Assembly: GCA_023376005.1 (NCBI GenBank)
Contig: CM042141.1
Span: 97,207,327-97,271,326, forward strand
Reading direction: 5' to 3'
DNA from: Doryteuthis pealeii
Lineage: Eukaryota > Mollusca > Cephalopoda > Myopsida > Loliginidae
DNA length: 64,000 nt
Shown here: piece after piece, positions 21,355 to 30,889 of the stretch
Numbering within the stretch: position 1 is the first letter of the stretch
Layout: every line of letters starts with the position of its first letter
Translations under genes and position numbers: made by a program
The notes under the pieces: model-generated
Seen by the model: the letters and a program-made list of their open reading frames with translations, nothing else
What the model was told of the DNA's origin: nothing
Databases searched by the model: none

Positions 21355-21720
21355 AGATTGATCGATTAATTGATTTTAACAGCATGTCAACTCATCTAGA
21401 GTTATATTATGCCGAGAGGTTAGGGAATTGCATTCATTGTAAAGGGTGATCTGAAAGTTTTATCACCATTACATTTGGGGTTTTTTTAAATATAAGTTAG
21501 GTAATTATTTTAGGGGGAAAAAAAAAAAATCTTTAAAAATTAATTTTCTATAATTTTCAGTTGTATTATATATTCATTTTATTTCTAAAAAAACATATGT
21601 AAAGGGTGACAAGACTTTCAGACAGCCTTGTACATTTATAGCAACATTTTTTGTATAGTAGTGTTTTTGCACAGTTATATGATATCAAATATTCCTACCT
21701 AATAAAAATAATTATATGGT
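21355..21720 (+). repeat. R1 copy interrupted by MITE M2
   Basis: GATTTTAACAGCATGTCAAC, TATTATGCCGAGAGG and TTGCATTCATTGTA lead to the M2 insertion at 21440. The R1 sequence resumes at 21631 with TACATTTATAGCAAC and later CACAGTTATATGATAT. Confidence 0.65.
21440..21632. mobile_element. TA-flanked MITE family M2 (mariner-like)
   Basis: 193 bp with inverted termini: GGGTGATCTGAAAGTTTTAT at the left, and the right end on the minus strand reads GCTGTCTGAAAGTCTTGTCA. It is bounded by TA on both sides. It interrupts R1, where other copies show the uninterrupted CATTCATTGTACATT site (near 6590), so the TA target duplication is directly visible. Too short to encode a transposase. Confidence 0.8.
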
Positions 21721-21729
21721 TTAAAGTAG

Positions 21730-22030
21730 GTTATTTTGTTTAATGGCATATCAACCTTTGTGGGTCATTTAATGCCAAATCTTATTTTTGATTTTTGGTA
21801 TATATGATTTGTAATTTTCATTAACTTCATGTGTATTAATATATTGGTAGAAATAATTATGTTAGTTATGTTGTTTAATGGCATATCAACCCATGGGGGC
21901 TATTTAATACCAATTCTTATTTGGTTTTATAAACTGGTAAAAATAATTTTAATTAATTTCATGTGTAGCAATTGGCAGAAATAATTTTTATTAACTTTAT
22001 GTGCATCAATAAACTGGTAGGAATAATTTG
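21730..22030 (+). repeat. R1-head tandem duplication (about 140-bp unit)
   Basis: TTTAATGGCATATCAACC plus CATTTAATGCCAA followed by CATTAACTTCATGTGTA and a TTGGTAGAAATAATT block occurs twice in tandem (from about 21735 and about 21875), with a third partial set of the last block at about 21970-22030. Confidence 0.65.
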
Positions 22031-22550
22031 CGTAAACTTACAAATAGACCTATTTGACCATAGCAATGAAGGGGTACTCCACATTCTCCAAAGCTCCAAA
22101 TTGGAACCTCACCATTAGACACAGTTTAACGACATACCCAGAACACTAAAACCCTCAGCCACTGCCTTCTAGCACAAATTAAGGGATATTCCAGGGGTAA
22201 ATAGTAAGGTGGACTGGGCTCTTTAACCCTGGTTAGGTAACTAGTCTAGGTGAAGGGAAACTCTGAATTCAAATCTGTTAAACTGCTTTAGAAATTGACC
22301 TGGTGACAAATCCTACTCATGCAGAGGGGTTGGTGTATATATACATATATGCAGGGATAAGAAAAAACAGATACTACCACTCCAGGGCCTGAGTGGATCT
22401 GGGGCTACACTCCTGATCTTTAGGACTGGGGCTTCACTATCAGATATAGCTAAGTGTCATAGCTAGTACACCACTTTTTTTTGGAGGGGGTGGGGGTGAC
22501 TTACTCCTCTCTGCAGGGGATATAGTCAGCATATTCTAATTTCTACCATC
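22031..22550 (+). repeat. R1 tail pieces flanking a partial SINE A
   Basis: R1 tail at 22031-22175 (GACCATAGC, CTCCACATTCTCCAAAGCTC, CCCTCAGCCACTGCC). A partial SINE A lies at about 22180-22345 (GGTAAATAGTAAGG, GAATTCAAATCTGTTAAA, GGGGTTGG plus TA tail). A second R1 tail lies at about 22370-22550, ending GATATAGTCAGCATATTC. The nesting order is clear but the boundaries are approximate. Confidence 0.65.
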
Positions 22551-22659
22551 AGAGTAGCAACCTTCCCCAGAGACATTTTCTTAAACATTCAAAACAAAAT
22601 TGGCAAATTTAATTGGCTATCTTCTAAACATTGACATTTTTATGTGGATTCATTTTACT

Positions 22660-22710
22660 TGTTAAAAAAAAAAAAAAATAAAAAAAATAAAAAATAAAAA
22701 AAATCAATTT
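22660..22710. repeat. A-rich low-complexity tract
   Basis: A runs separated by single T residues. Confidence 0.85.
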
Positions 22711-23040
22711 CCTTATTTACCAATTCATCAAAAACTAAAAATTAAAGAACAAATTGAAAAGTCTTAAATAAAAATCAATGAATGTACACTAGGTAGAGTG
22801 CATTGTAGAAAGGACTTTTTTTTTTTTTAGTGATTTAGTGATGACAGCTCCATTTCAGAGTTTCAGGAAGAGTATTGATCAAGATTTTTATGGCACCGAC
22901 AGTAGAATAAAGTTACTTAAAAACAGTGTTTATCTGTCCCTCACAAAGTGTTTTTTTTTTATAGACACATGGTCTCACACACAAATATAAACTTACTTTT
23001 CTTTATTGTTGGTTTTTGTCTGGCATATTTTTGGATGTTG

Positions 23041-23345
23041 GAGGCCGTGGTGTAGTAGTTAGAGTTGTAGAAAATGAACTTGTTGACCAGAGTTCAAATC
23101 CTGGACGAAGTTGTTTGTATTTCACATAGCACTAATACCCTTGGGAAAGTTATAAATCCAGAGTTTTCCTTCTCCTTGACTGGTTGCCTTACCAAGGTTA
23201 AAGAGCCCAGTCCACTTTACTATTTACCCAAAGCTGGAGGGAAAATAGTTGGATATTTTTCAATTTTAGATTCACAGAGAACACCTGAAGAAGGCTGGAG
23301 GATACAGCAGCCAAAACGTTGTGTTTACACATACCACAATAAAGA
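23041..23345 (+). repeat. Chimeric SINE A (forward head, reverse tail) plus CCTGAAGAAGG tail
   Basis: 23041-23165 is forward SINE A (GTGGTGTAGTAGTTAGAG, GAGTTCAAATCC, CTTGGGAAAG). 23166-23255 is SINE A body in reverse (TTCCTTCTCC, CCTTACCAAGGTTAAAGAGC, TTACCCAAAGCTGGAGGG). 23280-23345 is the AACACCTGAAGAAGGCTGG tail followed by AACGTTGTGTTTAC. The 117-residue frame across it (23074-23427) is a repeat by-product ending in poly-K. Confidence 0.7.
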
Positions 23346-23374
23346 TGAGGACAACAGTCCGAAGCAAGAAGAAA

Positions 23375-23979
23375 AAGAAAAAAAAAAAAAAAAAAAAATT
23401 ATTTTACTCTACCAAACAGTTAAATAATTTGTACTGAATAATTTGATCCTGAAACTGTGTAAACTGATGAATGGAGATGTTCAGAAAGAAACATCAGAGA
23501 GATAGGACAGTTTTCTGACTAATCAAATAAATGTCAGCCACAGTGGATAAGTTGACCAGCTGACAAAATAACAATGGCTTAATTATACCCATTTCACCAT
23601 CAGAAGTGATAAGGGATGACCAAGTGAATATTAAACAGTTATGGATACTGTCATCAAAGAAATAAAAATTTTAAAAATAAGGAGGATATGAGAAACATTA
23701 CTAGAATCTGTACAATCGTCAGAAATGACTACAACTGATGAAGTTTACGATTAGAAGTTTCAAAATGTGACAGAAAAAAAAAAATTTTAATCTAAAAAAA
23801 TAAATAAATAATAAAAATTTCAAAATTCTATAGAATTTGACTGTTGCCAAATAAAACATTAAAAAATATTTTTTTTTTTTTTTTTTTTTTAATAAAGTAC
23901 ATTTCACTGAATTTTTGAGATGAGGTTTGATAATTTGTATTATTTAGATTATTCGTACTATTGTCCAAATCTTTTGGAC
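23375..23979. other. AT-rich stretch with A and T runs
   Basis: A run about 23377-23398 and T run about 23869-23891. No gene or family recognised between them. Confidence 0.55.
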
Positions 23980-24225
23980 TAAAGCTTTTTAATTTAGTGC
24001 AGCCTGGAAAGCACATATTTGCTTTGAAGGAGTCCCAACCAAAGCCATCTAACTCCTACCTTGTAACCTATCCTGTTTAATTCATTTCTAAGAAACTATT
24101 GAAATGTATTTACAGTTAGTTCGAAATGGTGAGGGAAGAAAAAAGAAAAACACTGGGACGCATGGATATGATTTTACTGCGTCTTTTTAGATTTTTGTGC
24201 ATCAGGGACACTGGACGCATCTCTG
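23980..24225 (-). mobile_element. MITE family M1, reverse copy with damaged ends
   Basis: Reverse complement of the M1 core: AGCTTTTTAATTTAGTGC, CTATTGAAATGTATTTACAG, GGACGCATGGATATGATTTT and TTGTGCATCAGGGACAC. The inverted termini are degraded on both sides. Confidence 0.7.
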
Positions 24226-24409
24226 ATAAAGGCTCCCCGAGTTCAACAAGAAGGTTTCTGAGTTCAACAATAAATACCTGAAGAAGGCCAGAGGACACAT
24301 CAGCTGAAACAGTGTGTAGCTGATTGATGTAAGTTTTTGCTGGTCGGCCTACACTGGTGTGTCCATGCGTAGCTGTCCACTGGAGAACGTCAGTTTTAAG
24401 TTTGTGCTT
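24226..24409 (+). repeat. CCTGAAGAAGG tail and second dispersed repeat
   Basis: ACCTGAAGAAGGCCAGAGGA and CACATCAGCTGAAACAGTGT occupy 24275-24319. They are followed by GCTGATTGATGTAAG and CTACACTGGTGTGTCCATG, the sequence also found inserted in the SINE A at 12788-12953. The two pieces together may be the 3' part of one retroelement-like repeat. Confidence 0.5.
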
Positions 24410-24687
24410 TCTTCTCCAGCAGTATCTTGTTCATTTTATTTGGATAGTTTGCATAACAGGAGGTAGAGTGGCTGTACACCTGCATTTTTTTGTAAGATGC
24501 TGCTTCTGAGATTTTTTCAAGACAGCATGCAGAGTAGTTCCCATCTAGCTTATTTAACCTTTGTACACTTCTCCAGCAGTATCTATCATGTCTTATTTGA
24601 ATGGTTTGTGGGATAGGAGGTAAGTAGCCGTACAGTTGCTTTTTTGTAGGGTACAGCTTCTAGAATTTGTTCAAAACAGCCAGCAGC

Positions 24688-24918
24688 ATTAGCTCAGTTA
24701 GTAGAGCGTTCGGCTAGAAACCACAAGGTTCCTAGTTTGATACCGGTCCCCGCCAACTCAGCGTATGAGTAGCACAGGGATCTGGGCGGTAAAGTAAGGA
24801 GCTGATGGTAGGTGTGGCGCTCCACCTCAGATGCTAAAACAATCTCCTTGGTCTAGCGCTAGTGAAAAGGGGATAGACTCCCTCGCTGATACCGACTTTA
24901 GGCCGCCACGTCAACTTT
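24688..24918 (+). repeat. SINE family B inserted in a tandem repeat
   Basis: TTAGCTCAGTTAGTAGAGCG head, TTTGATACCGGTCCCCGCCA, CAGCGTATGAGTAGCACAGG, GGTGTGGCGCTCCACCTCAG, and a TTTAGGCCGCCACGTC 3' end. One of the least diverged B copies, implying relatively recent insertion. Confidence 0.85.
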
Positions 24919-24985
24919 ACACTTCTCCAGCAGTACCTATCTTATTTGAATGGTTTGTAGGATAGGAGGTAAGTAGCCATACAGC

Positions 24986-25046
24986 TGCTTTTTTGTAGGG
25001 TACTGCTGCTTTTTTGTAGGGTACTGCTGCTTTTTTGTAGGGTACA
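24986..25046 (+). repeat. Triplicated 20-bp subrepeat
   Basis: CTGCTTTTTTGTAGGGTA occurs three times in direct tandem inside the third unit. It occurs once in the second unit and in altered form in the first, so the expansion is local and recent. Confidence 0.85.
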
Positions 25047-25120
25047 GCTTCCAGGATTTGTTCAAAACAGCAAGCAGCATCCTTGTATAGTTCCCATCTA
25101 GCTTATTTAACCTTTGTACA

Positions 25121-25684
25121 TTAAACTACATTTTTTTTCCCTTTAAATATTTCCTTCTGAAATAATGTGTCTTACGCATCACTGCATTATATATGCCATC
25201 AAATAAGACTTTTTTTTTTTTCTTTCTAAAAATGGAAGCATCTAGAATCTAGAATATAAATCAATAAATGCAGGAACAGAGTAACTAAATCCAAGAGTTG
25301 TCTTTGATGGATTAAATGAGCTTTGTTATTATTGTCAATCTCCGAACATTTCTTTTCAGCAATCTTAGATTTTAGTGAATCATCAGAAAATGGTCGCGCC
25401 AATTTACATGGAGTTATTATTGCCTAGCAACACATAATGGATTTTATCGTCTCTACTCCGACGATCAACATATACAAGGATTTATATTAAGTTTCATTAT
25501 TTTCCAATCAACAAATGCCTAACATGCAGAAAGAATTTATTAGTCAGTGGGTGTATATTCTGGTGTGCTAGCTAATCACCGAACACTCAAAGATTGTAAA
25601 TCCATCAAATATTAAAAGCTCACTCAATTATGGATCATAATGGAAAACTAATTTTTCTGTCGTCCTTTATTAAAAGTTTTATTT
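25121..25684. other. Stretch without recognised repeat or gene
   Basis: Mixed composition, no dispersed family recognised and no long open frame. Confidence 0.45.
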
Positions 25685-26240
25685 TATTTTGTGGCATATC
25701 AACCTCAGTGGGTCATTTAATGCAGACAAAGTTTGAAATAAATTCATTCTTAATGGATACTCAAATCTTTTTTTATAAACACATTTTCCTATCTAACCCA
25801 TAGATAGGACCCTAACAGGTACTACCACTCCAGGTCAGAGTGGATCAGGGTCCAATAGTGATGGAGGGATGCTCCACATTCCCCAGACTGCCAGAACTGG
25901 AACCACACCATCAGAAAGAGATTAACGTCATTACCAGGACATGAAGACCCTCAGCCACTGGCTTCTAGCACATATGATAAAAAGGGTTGGGGCTTGTCGT
26001 TAGGGCAATCATATGTGCTAGGCCTTGACGTGACCAGCTGATTGATCAGACGGGGCCTCTCCGATTGCCCATCTAGCCCAAGTAAAGGCTGAAGTGGAGT
26101 GTTGCATGTCATGGACTGCTTAGCCACCTGGGTTCCATCCTTAAGCATCATGAGTCGCCACCCACAGCCAACAGGAGTCTTACCCCTCTGCAGAGGTGCA
26201 GTCGATGTATTCTAACACCCCAGCTGACAGAGCTGTAAAA
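25685..26240 (+). repeat. R1 dispersed repeat, near full-length copy
   Basis: GTGGCATATCAACCTCAGTG, GGTCATTTAATGCAG, CTAACCCATAGATAGGACCC, CTACCACTCCAGGTCAG, AGACCCTCAGCCACTGGC, TTGACGTGACCAGCTGATTG and GGTGCAGTCGATGTATTCTA. A minus-strand frame at 25951-26151 matches the residues of the frame in the 6181-6423 copy. The outer boundary of the visible inverted repeat falls in its last about 45 bases, only because the window ends at the matching base. Confidence 0.8.
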
Positions 26241-26415
26241 TATTTAGAAGTGGTTCCGATATAGCACAGTTCTCCTCCTCCTCGCCCCACTAACTACTTG
26301 CATAATATTGTACTGTGCTAGTGGCAGGATAGTAGGAGAGTGATAAAAATAAGGGTGGTAAAGTGAGCAACATTTCAACAGCACAATCATCTTGTGTTCA
26401 TATAAAGGTAAGACA

Positions 26416-26608
26416 TAGGACGATCCAAAAGTTTTGGCACTCCATACATATTCTTATGGGGAAAAAATAAATTACATAATCCAAAATTCTAGAGAATTAT
26501 TTAATTCTTAAAGATTTTTTTAAAAAAAGGTAAAATAATTACATAACATTATTAAAACAAAAATAATAGTTAAAACAGGGGGTAACAAAACTTTTAGACC
26601 ATCCTGTA
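26416..26608. mobile_element. TA-flanked MITE (M2-like)
   Basis: About 193 bp with imperfect inverted termini: AGGACGATCCAAAAGTTTTG on the left, and on the minus strand AGGATGGTCTAAAAGTTTTG on the right. Length and terminus resemble the M2 copy at 21440. Mirror at about 63585-63777. Confidence 0.7.
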
Positions 26609-26883
26609 GATTAATGTAAATCATGGTCAGAAACTCCCCTGACTTTTACTTTACATTCTACCTGTCACTTTCCCCTCTCTCTCTCATTATATATATATTA
26701 TGGACTCTTTCGTTGATTTTCGACGCATGAGGGTTCACACACACAATGAACACCCACACAGTGATTTGTTTATAGTAGTGAAGGCCTGTGTATGACCATT
26801 CCACACTTTTTGGCACAGTCGATAGGAAAGAATTGGTGCATCAAGAGTTGTCACAAACCCAATCAACGACCGACCTCAGGAAT

Positions 26884-27081
26884 TTTGAATTCAGAGTTAT
26901 CCCTCTCCTAGACTGATTACCTACCCAACGCTGAAGGGCCCAGTCTGCCCTACTATTTAACCCATAGCTGGAGGGAGAATATATGGATTCACACCTTTCC
27001 CAAGGGTATTAGCGCTATGTGAAATGCCAACAGCTTCTTCTAGGAATTGAACTCGAATCGACAAGTCCATTTCCCACGCGC

Positions 27082-27082
<1 letters not shown>
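26884..27082 (-). repeat. SINE family A
   Basis: Reverse complement of the family: CTAGACTGATTACC, GGCCCAGTCTGCCCTACTAT, ACCCATAGCTGGAGGGAGAA, CCAAGGGTATTAGCGCTATG, GAACTCGAATCGACAAGTCC. The head abuts a TA/AC array. Mirror at about 63105-63300. Confidence 0.8.

Positions 27083-27154
<72 letters not shown>
27083..27154. repeat. (TA)n(CA)n compound microsatellite
   Basis: TA, then CATA/CACA, then AC repeats. The mirror at about 63019-63095 has the two motifs in reversed order and different lengths. Confidence 0.95.
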
Positions 27155-27157
<3 letters not shown>

Positions 27158-27289
27158 TGTCTACTCAACATATGTTAATTTTCTCAGTGAATGTAAAGCA
27201 GAGAGTGTAAAGAGAGAGATTGGAGCATGTTAATTTTCAGCAGCTAACATCAGGTCAGTTTTTGACTTAAATATTTGTCTCCATGAAAT

Positions 27290-27390
27290 TTTGATGAGAA
27301 ACACCTGAAGAAGGCCAGATGGCACATCAGCCAAAACATTGTGTATATAAAAATGAAGATGAGGCCAACAGTCCGAAAAATCTCATTAAT
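27290..27390 (+). repeat. CCTGAAGAAGG tail copy
   Basis: AACACCTGAAGAAGGCCAG, ATGGCACATCAGCCAAAACA and TTGTGTATATAAAAATGAAG, then GAGGCCAACAGTCCGAAAAA. Same order as at 23280-23365. Mirror near 62790-62880. Confidence 0.6.
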
Positions 27391-27483
27391 ACAAACCATC
27401 AAATATAAATAAAAATAATTCTTAATTGTTTGTACAAATGCTGTTAAAATCCGAGATCATTTGAACAAGAATTGGTCAAGTTA

Positions 27484-27620
27484 TTAACTCTTTGCCTACC
27501 AAATTTCCCCAACAGCTGTAACAAATTTTCATGGTATTCTTTGCCTGTCTGATAGGATATTTCAAAGTTCACTATCTATTTACCTCAAAAATCATTCTAG
27601 TCAAGTTATTCAGAGTCCTT
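27484..27620 (+). mobile_element. Half of TTAA-type MITE M3
   Basis: TTAACTCTTTGCCTACCAAA terminus, then ACAGCTGTAACAAATTTTC, and GATATTTCAAAGTTCACTAT. It matches one half of the element at 28194-28347. The TTAA border and terminus resemble piggyBac-type non-autonomous elements, an inference from the end sequence only. Confidence 0.45.
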
Positions 27621-27904
27621 CAATTATAATGAATTAGGACAGATAGAGGATTGCAGTGGTGGGAGAGCCACTGTGAGCTGTTTAAAGTAGACATTTCATC
27701 AGATTAACTCTTTTAAGCTAAAAATATTTACTTTCTAGAAAGATAAGACCTTTGAGAAATTTGTTGTAGTATTAGGTTCAGCTTGGTAGCACACCCTGTG
27801 ACAATAACCGCCATTTTATTAGTCATTATTTTTTATCACTTAAGGCCATTCATTTTATCTGCTTAACAAGTCCTGACATCTTTTGTTTTCAGTCAAGAAA
27901 TGGA

Positions 27905-27980
27905 ATAAAGAAAATAAGAAAAAATAAGAAAAAAAAGAAAAAGAAAAAAAAGAAAAAAAGAAAAAAAAAAAAAAAAAAAG
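27905..27980. repeat. A-rich low-complexity tract
   Basis: A runs separated by single G or T. The mirror at about 62308-62346 is much shorter. Confidence 0.9.
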
Positions 27981-28144
27981 AACCAACTCGTACAATTTTA
28001 ACACTTCAGGAGCCATACGCCGAACCAACCAACCATCATTGATTTGAAACTGAAGACTTTTTACAGTTTGTTAGAAATTTTCATTGTACAGCAAACTTGG
28101 CTTCTATATAGACTAATCAAAATAGTAAAGCAAAGATTTAAAAA

Positions 28145-28149
<5 letters not shown>

Positions 28150-28191
<42 letters not shown>
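28150..28191. repeat. Poly-A/(TA)n microsatellite
   Basis: A run (28141-28153) followed by about 20 TA units. The mirror near 62150-62170 is largely replaced by T runs and has lost the TA array, one of the larger differences between the arms. Confidence 0.85.
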
Positions 28192-28193
<2 letters not shown>

Positions 28194-28347
28194 TATTTAA
28201 CTTTTTACCTACCAAATCCCCCACCCCACCTCACAGATGTAACAAATTTTCTCAGTATTTTTTGAATAGATAGTGAACTTTGAAATATCCCATCATACAG
28301 ATAAAAAAAGAAAAACACCAGGGAAAACTGATAGGCAAAGAGTAAAA
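28194..28347. mobile_element. MITE M3 with inverted termini
   Basis: Left terminus TTAACTTTTTACCTACCAAA and right terminus GATAGGCAAAGAGT are imperfect inverted repeats. The inner part carries ATAGTGAACTTTGAAATATC, the reverse complement of the sequence in the 27484 half copy. No coding capacity. Confidence 0.5.
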
Positions 28348-28539
28348 GTGACAGTAGTTAAATAATAAATTTAAAAAATAAGATAAAATAAAAAATGGAT
28401 TTAACAACTTTAAAGTTATTGCTGCCTGAGAAATAGTTATGGGAGAGTGATTTCATCACCTATTCTTTTTTTCTGCTCATAATTATAGTTTGCCAGAGAC
28501 AAGACATTTTTTTCTGAAGATATCTGGCAATGAGACAGA

Positions 28540-28650
28540 GAAATAGATTCATACCTTTCTCCCCCCACCCCCAGGGGCATTTAGTGCTAAGTGAACACAA
28601 GCAGACTCAGCTAGAATTCAACTGGTTTGCCAATTCATATATTTCTATGC
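28540..28650 (-). repeat. SINE family A fragment
   Basis: ATTCATACCTTTC, GCATTTAGTGCTAAGTGAA, CTAGAATTCAACTGG, GCCAATTC, corresponding to the reversed middle and box region. Strongly diverged. Confidence 0.45.
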
Positions 28651-28809
28651 TGATAAACATTGCATGACCTCAAAGCACCTTTCAAATTCTAATCAATAGC
28701 TATTTAAACAGAAAAGCTTAGCATTCTTTTAGATAATAATATACAAGTAAAAATTATCAGAGCATGTAATAATGTTAATGTTAGCAATTGGAGGTTTTTA
28801 TTAAAGTAT

Positions 28810-28883
28810 GAAAAAAAAAAAAAAAAAAAAAAAATGGTATGACCAATCTTTTTTTAGGTGTGTGTGTGGGGGGGGGGGGGGCA
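28810..28883. repeat. A run and G run
   Basis: A run about 28811-28833 and, after a TGTG stretch, a G run about 28868-28881. The mirror (about 61556-61610) keeps a long T run but only a short C run. Confidence 0.85.
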
Positions 28884-28949
28884 GGAAAGAAAGTTAAATG
28901 TGAAAATCAATAAAATTACTTGAAATAAAAGGATGATTATTATAAAATA

Positions 28950-29030
28950 ATGACAATTTTAATAATAATAGTAATAATAATAATAGTAGTAATAGTAGTA
29001 GTAATAGTAATAACAACAACAACAACAACT
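28950..29030. repeat. (AAT/AGT/AAC)n trinucleotide tract
   Basis: Imperfect triplets AAT, AGT, AAC adjoining the LINE relic. The overlapping Y- and T-rich frames here are artefacts. Confidence 0.9.
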
Positions 29031-29034
29031 GGTA

Positions 29035-29350
29035 GATTTTTGCAGTCCCAGCAGATCACAGAGGGAATGTGAAAAAACCCACAAAAGATAGACAAATACT
29101 TGGACCTTGCCAGAGAATTGAGAAAACTGTGGAACATGAGGGTGAAAGTATACCAATTGTAGTTGGTGCCATTGGAAAATCGGTCCCTAAGAGTTTAGAA
29201 AACTGACTAGAACAATTGGAAATCAGAGTAAGAATTGACACCATCTAAACAACAGGATTGTTAAGATCGGCAAGAATACTTAGAAGTGTCTTAGAGACCT
29301 GAGGAGACTTGTTACTCAGACTCCAGTGAAAGACCATCAGCTTCAGTTGG
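29035..29350 (+). pseudogene. Decayed C-terminal fragment of a non-LTR (LINE) retrotransposon polyprotein
   Basis: Conceptual translation of the plus strand, allowing frame changes and stops, gives DKYLDLARELRKLW, then PIVVGAIG, then LEQLEIRVRIDTI, then LLRSARILRSVLET. From memory, this series is the C-terminal end of reverse-transcriptase proteins of LINE type widespread in cnidarian and molluscan genomes; I could not search. There are at least three in-frame stops and at least one frame change, and no RT catalytic core is present, so it is dead. The mirror at 61110-61425 is a reverse-strand copy with additional small indels. Confidence 0.65.
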
Positions 29351-29869
29351 TGTGAAAATATCCCATAATAATAATAATGCATTTTTTTTAAATTCATATC
29401 ATTTGAGGTGTAAAACCACTTTCAGAAAAATTGATATTTTGTAATCTAATAACTTGACCATTTGAATAAGATTCAAATGATCAAATTTTTACAGAATTTT
29501 AACTTAAATTTCTGTTTAAACATCATTTATTTTCCAGTAAATGGCATTTCTATACCTAAAAAGGTAAAAAAAAGAAAAAATAAATTTTGAGTTGTTTCTA
29601 AACATGCTGTTAAAATTTGAGATCATTTGAATGAGAATTGATTAAATTATTAGATTATGAAACTATATCAAATTTTCTAAAACATCTTGTATAAATTAAG
29701 AGAAATCCTTTTTTTGTAATAAAATAACATTCAAGTATTGACAAAAACAAAAGTTATATTAAATAATAAACATAAATAAAAGGGGAAAAAAAATCATGTA
29801 ATAAGTTACTTATTGATATTATAATAAGTTACTTAATTCACAATAAAATCAAATACTCTATTGATTGAT
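29351..29869. other. AT-rich stretch without gene
   Basis: Contains an ATA triplet run at 29367-29380 and AT-rich unique-looking DNA. Confidence 0.45.
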
Positions 29870-30400
29870 GTTTTGATCTTAACATCATGTCAACCAATTG
29901 AGTTATTTAGCTATGGCTTAAATAGTAACACTACTCTTATTCTACAATGATGGATTTGGGCATTAAATAATCCATGAGAATTGAGATGCCATTAAACAAA
30001 AAAAAACAAGTAAGATATCACCAGTAATGATGTGAGGAAAGCATTGAAAAACAGCAACCAGAAATGACTGAAACAATTGTATTTGAAAAGAGAAATTCCC
30101 CCCCCCCAGCTATGGATTAAATAGTACCACTACTGTTATTCTACAAGGATGGATTTGGCATTAAATAACCCATGGAGGCTGATATGCCATTAAACAAAGA
30201 AACCAAAACAAACAAATTGAGTTATTTTATGCCTCGAGGTTAGTGAATAGCGTTCATTGTATGTTCATATTTAGATTTTTTGTTTCTTAAGAGGGTTTAA
30301 TTTTGGGGTTTTGCACAGTCCTATTGATTACAAATAGTTTTTAAATAGATCTACCCATTCTACACGGGATACAGTCAGTATATTCTAAAACATTTTCTTA
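29870..30400. repeat. Cluster of short R1-type fragments in both orientations
   Basis: 29875-29905 forward (ACATCATGTCAACC). 29950-30005 reverse (GGCATTAAATAATCC, GATGCCATTAAACAAA). 30085-30205 reverse (AGCTATGGATTAAATAGTA, CATTAAATAACCCATGG, GATATGCCATTAAACAAA). 30210-30390 forward (GAGTTATTTTATGCC, GTTCATTGTATGTTC, GATACAGTCAGTATATTCTA). Head-to-head nesting. Confidence 0.55.
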
Positions 30401-30452
30401 AACATTTAAAATAAGGTAGGCAGTTAAATTAGCCAATCTCCTAAGCACCGAT

Positions 30453-30454
<2 letters not shown>

Positions 30455-30487
<33 letters not shown>
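30455..30487. repeat. Poly-T run
   Basis: About 30 T residues; the mirror near 60150-60172 has only about 19 A residues. Confidence 0.95.
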
Positions 30488-30488
<1 letters not shown>

Positions 30489-30654
30489 AGATCCATTTTA
30501 CTTGTTTAAAAAAATCAATTTCCTCATTTACCAATTCATCAAAAACTAAAAATTAAAAGAACAGATTGAAAAGTGTAAAAAAAATAAAATAAATAAATAA
30601 ATAAAATAAAAATCAATGAATGTACACTAGGTAGATTGCATTGTACAAAGACTC

Positions 30655-30800
30655 ATCATCGTATGGCATCCCATCATGGTGTAATGCCTAGCATGCTAGT
30701 CCATTACTATTAAAAAAACCGAGTTCAATCTTCACTGGATGCCGCATACTTGTGATCTTGTGTCAAATCCTACCAGGGTTGGGGAATTCTTATTTTTTTT
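30655..30800 (+). repeat. SINE family C
   Basis: Head CATGGTGTAATGCCTAGC, box GAGTTCAATC, then CACTGGATGCCGCATACTTG, GATCTTGTGTCAAATCCTAC and GGGTTGGGGAA. The A-box/B-box spacing suggests another tRNA-derived SINE. Confidence 0.65.
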
Positions 30801-30889
30801 ATATACAAAAACTAGTAGTGGAAAAGCCAATATACTAAAATTTTCATATACACGCTAGGATTTTTTTTTTTTTTTTAACTTGATACACC

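Larger units (their letters stand above)
24410..25120 (+). repeat. Local tandem triplication interrupted by SINE B
   Basis: Three direct copies of a unit of about 160 bp start with CTTCTCCAGCAGTA at about 24410, 24569 and 24922. Each continues TTATTTGAATGGTTTG, GGATAGGAGGTAAGTAG, TTTTTTGTAGGGTACAG, and ends CATCTAGCTTATTTAACC where complete. The second copy is cut short by the SINE B. No frame runs across it. Confidence 0.8.

Noticed and set aside
23074..23427. 117-residue open frame on the plus strand
   Set aside because: It runs through a chimeric SINE A, the CCTGAAGAAGG tail and a poly-A tract, so it is a repeat by-product.
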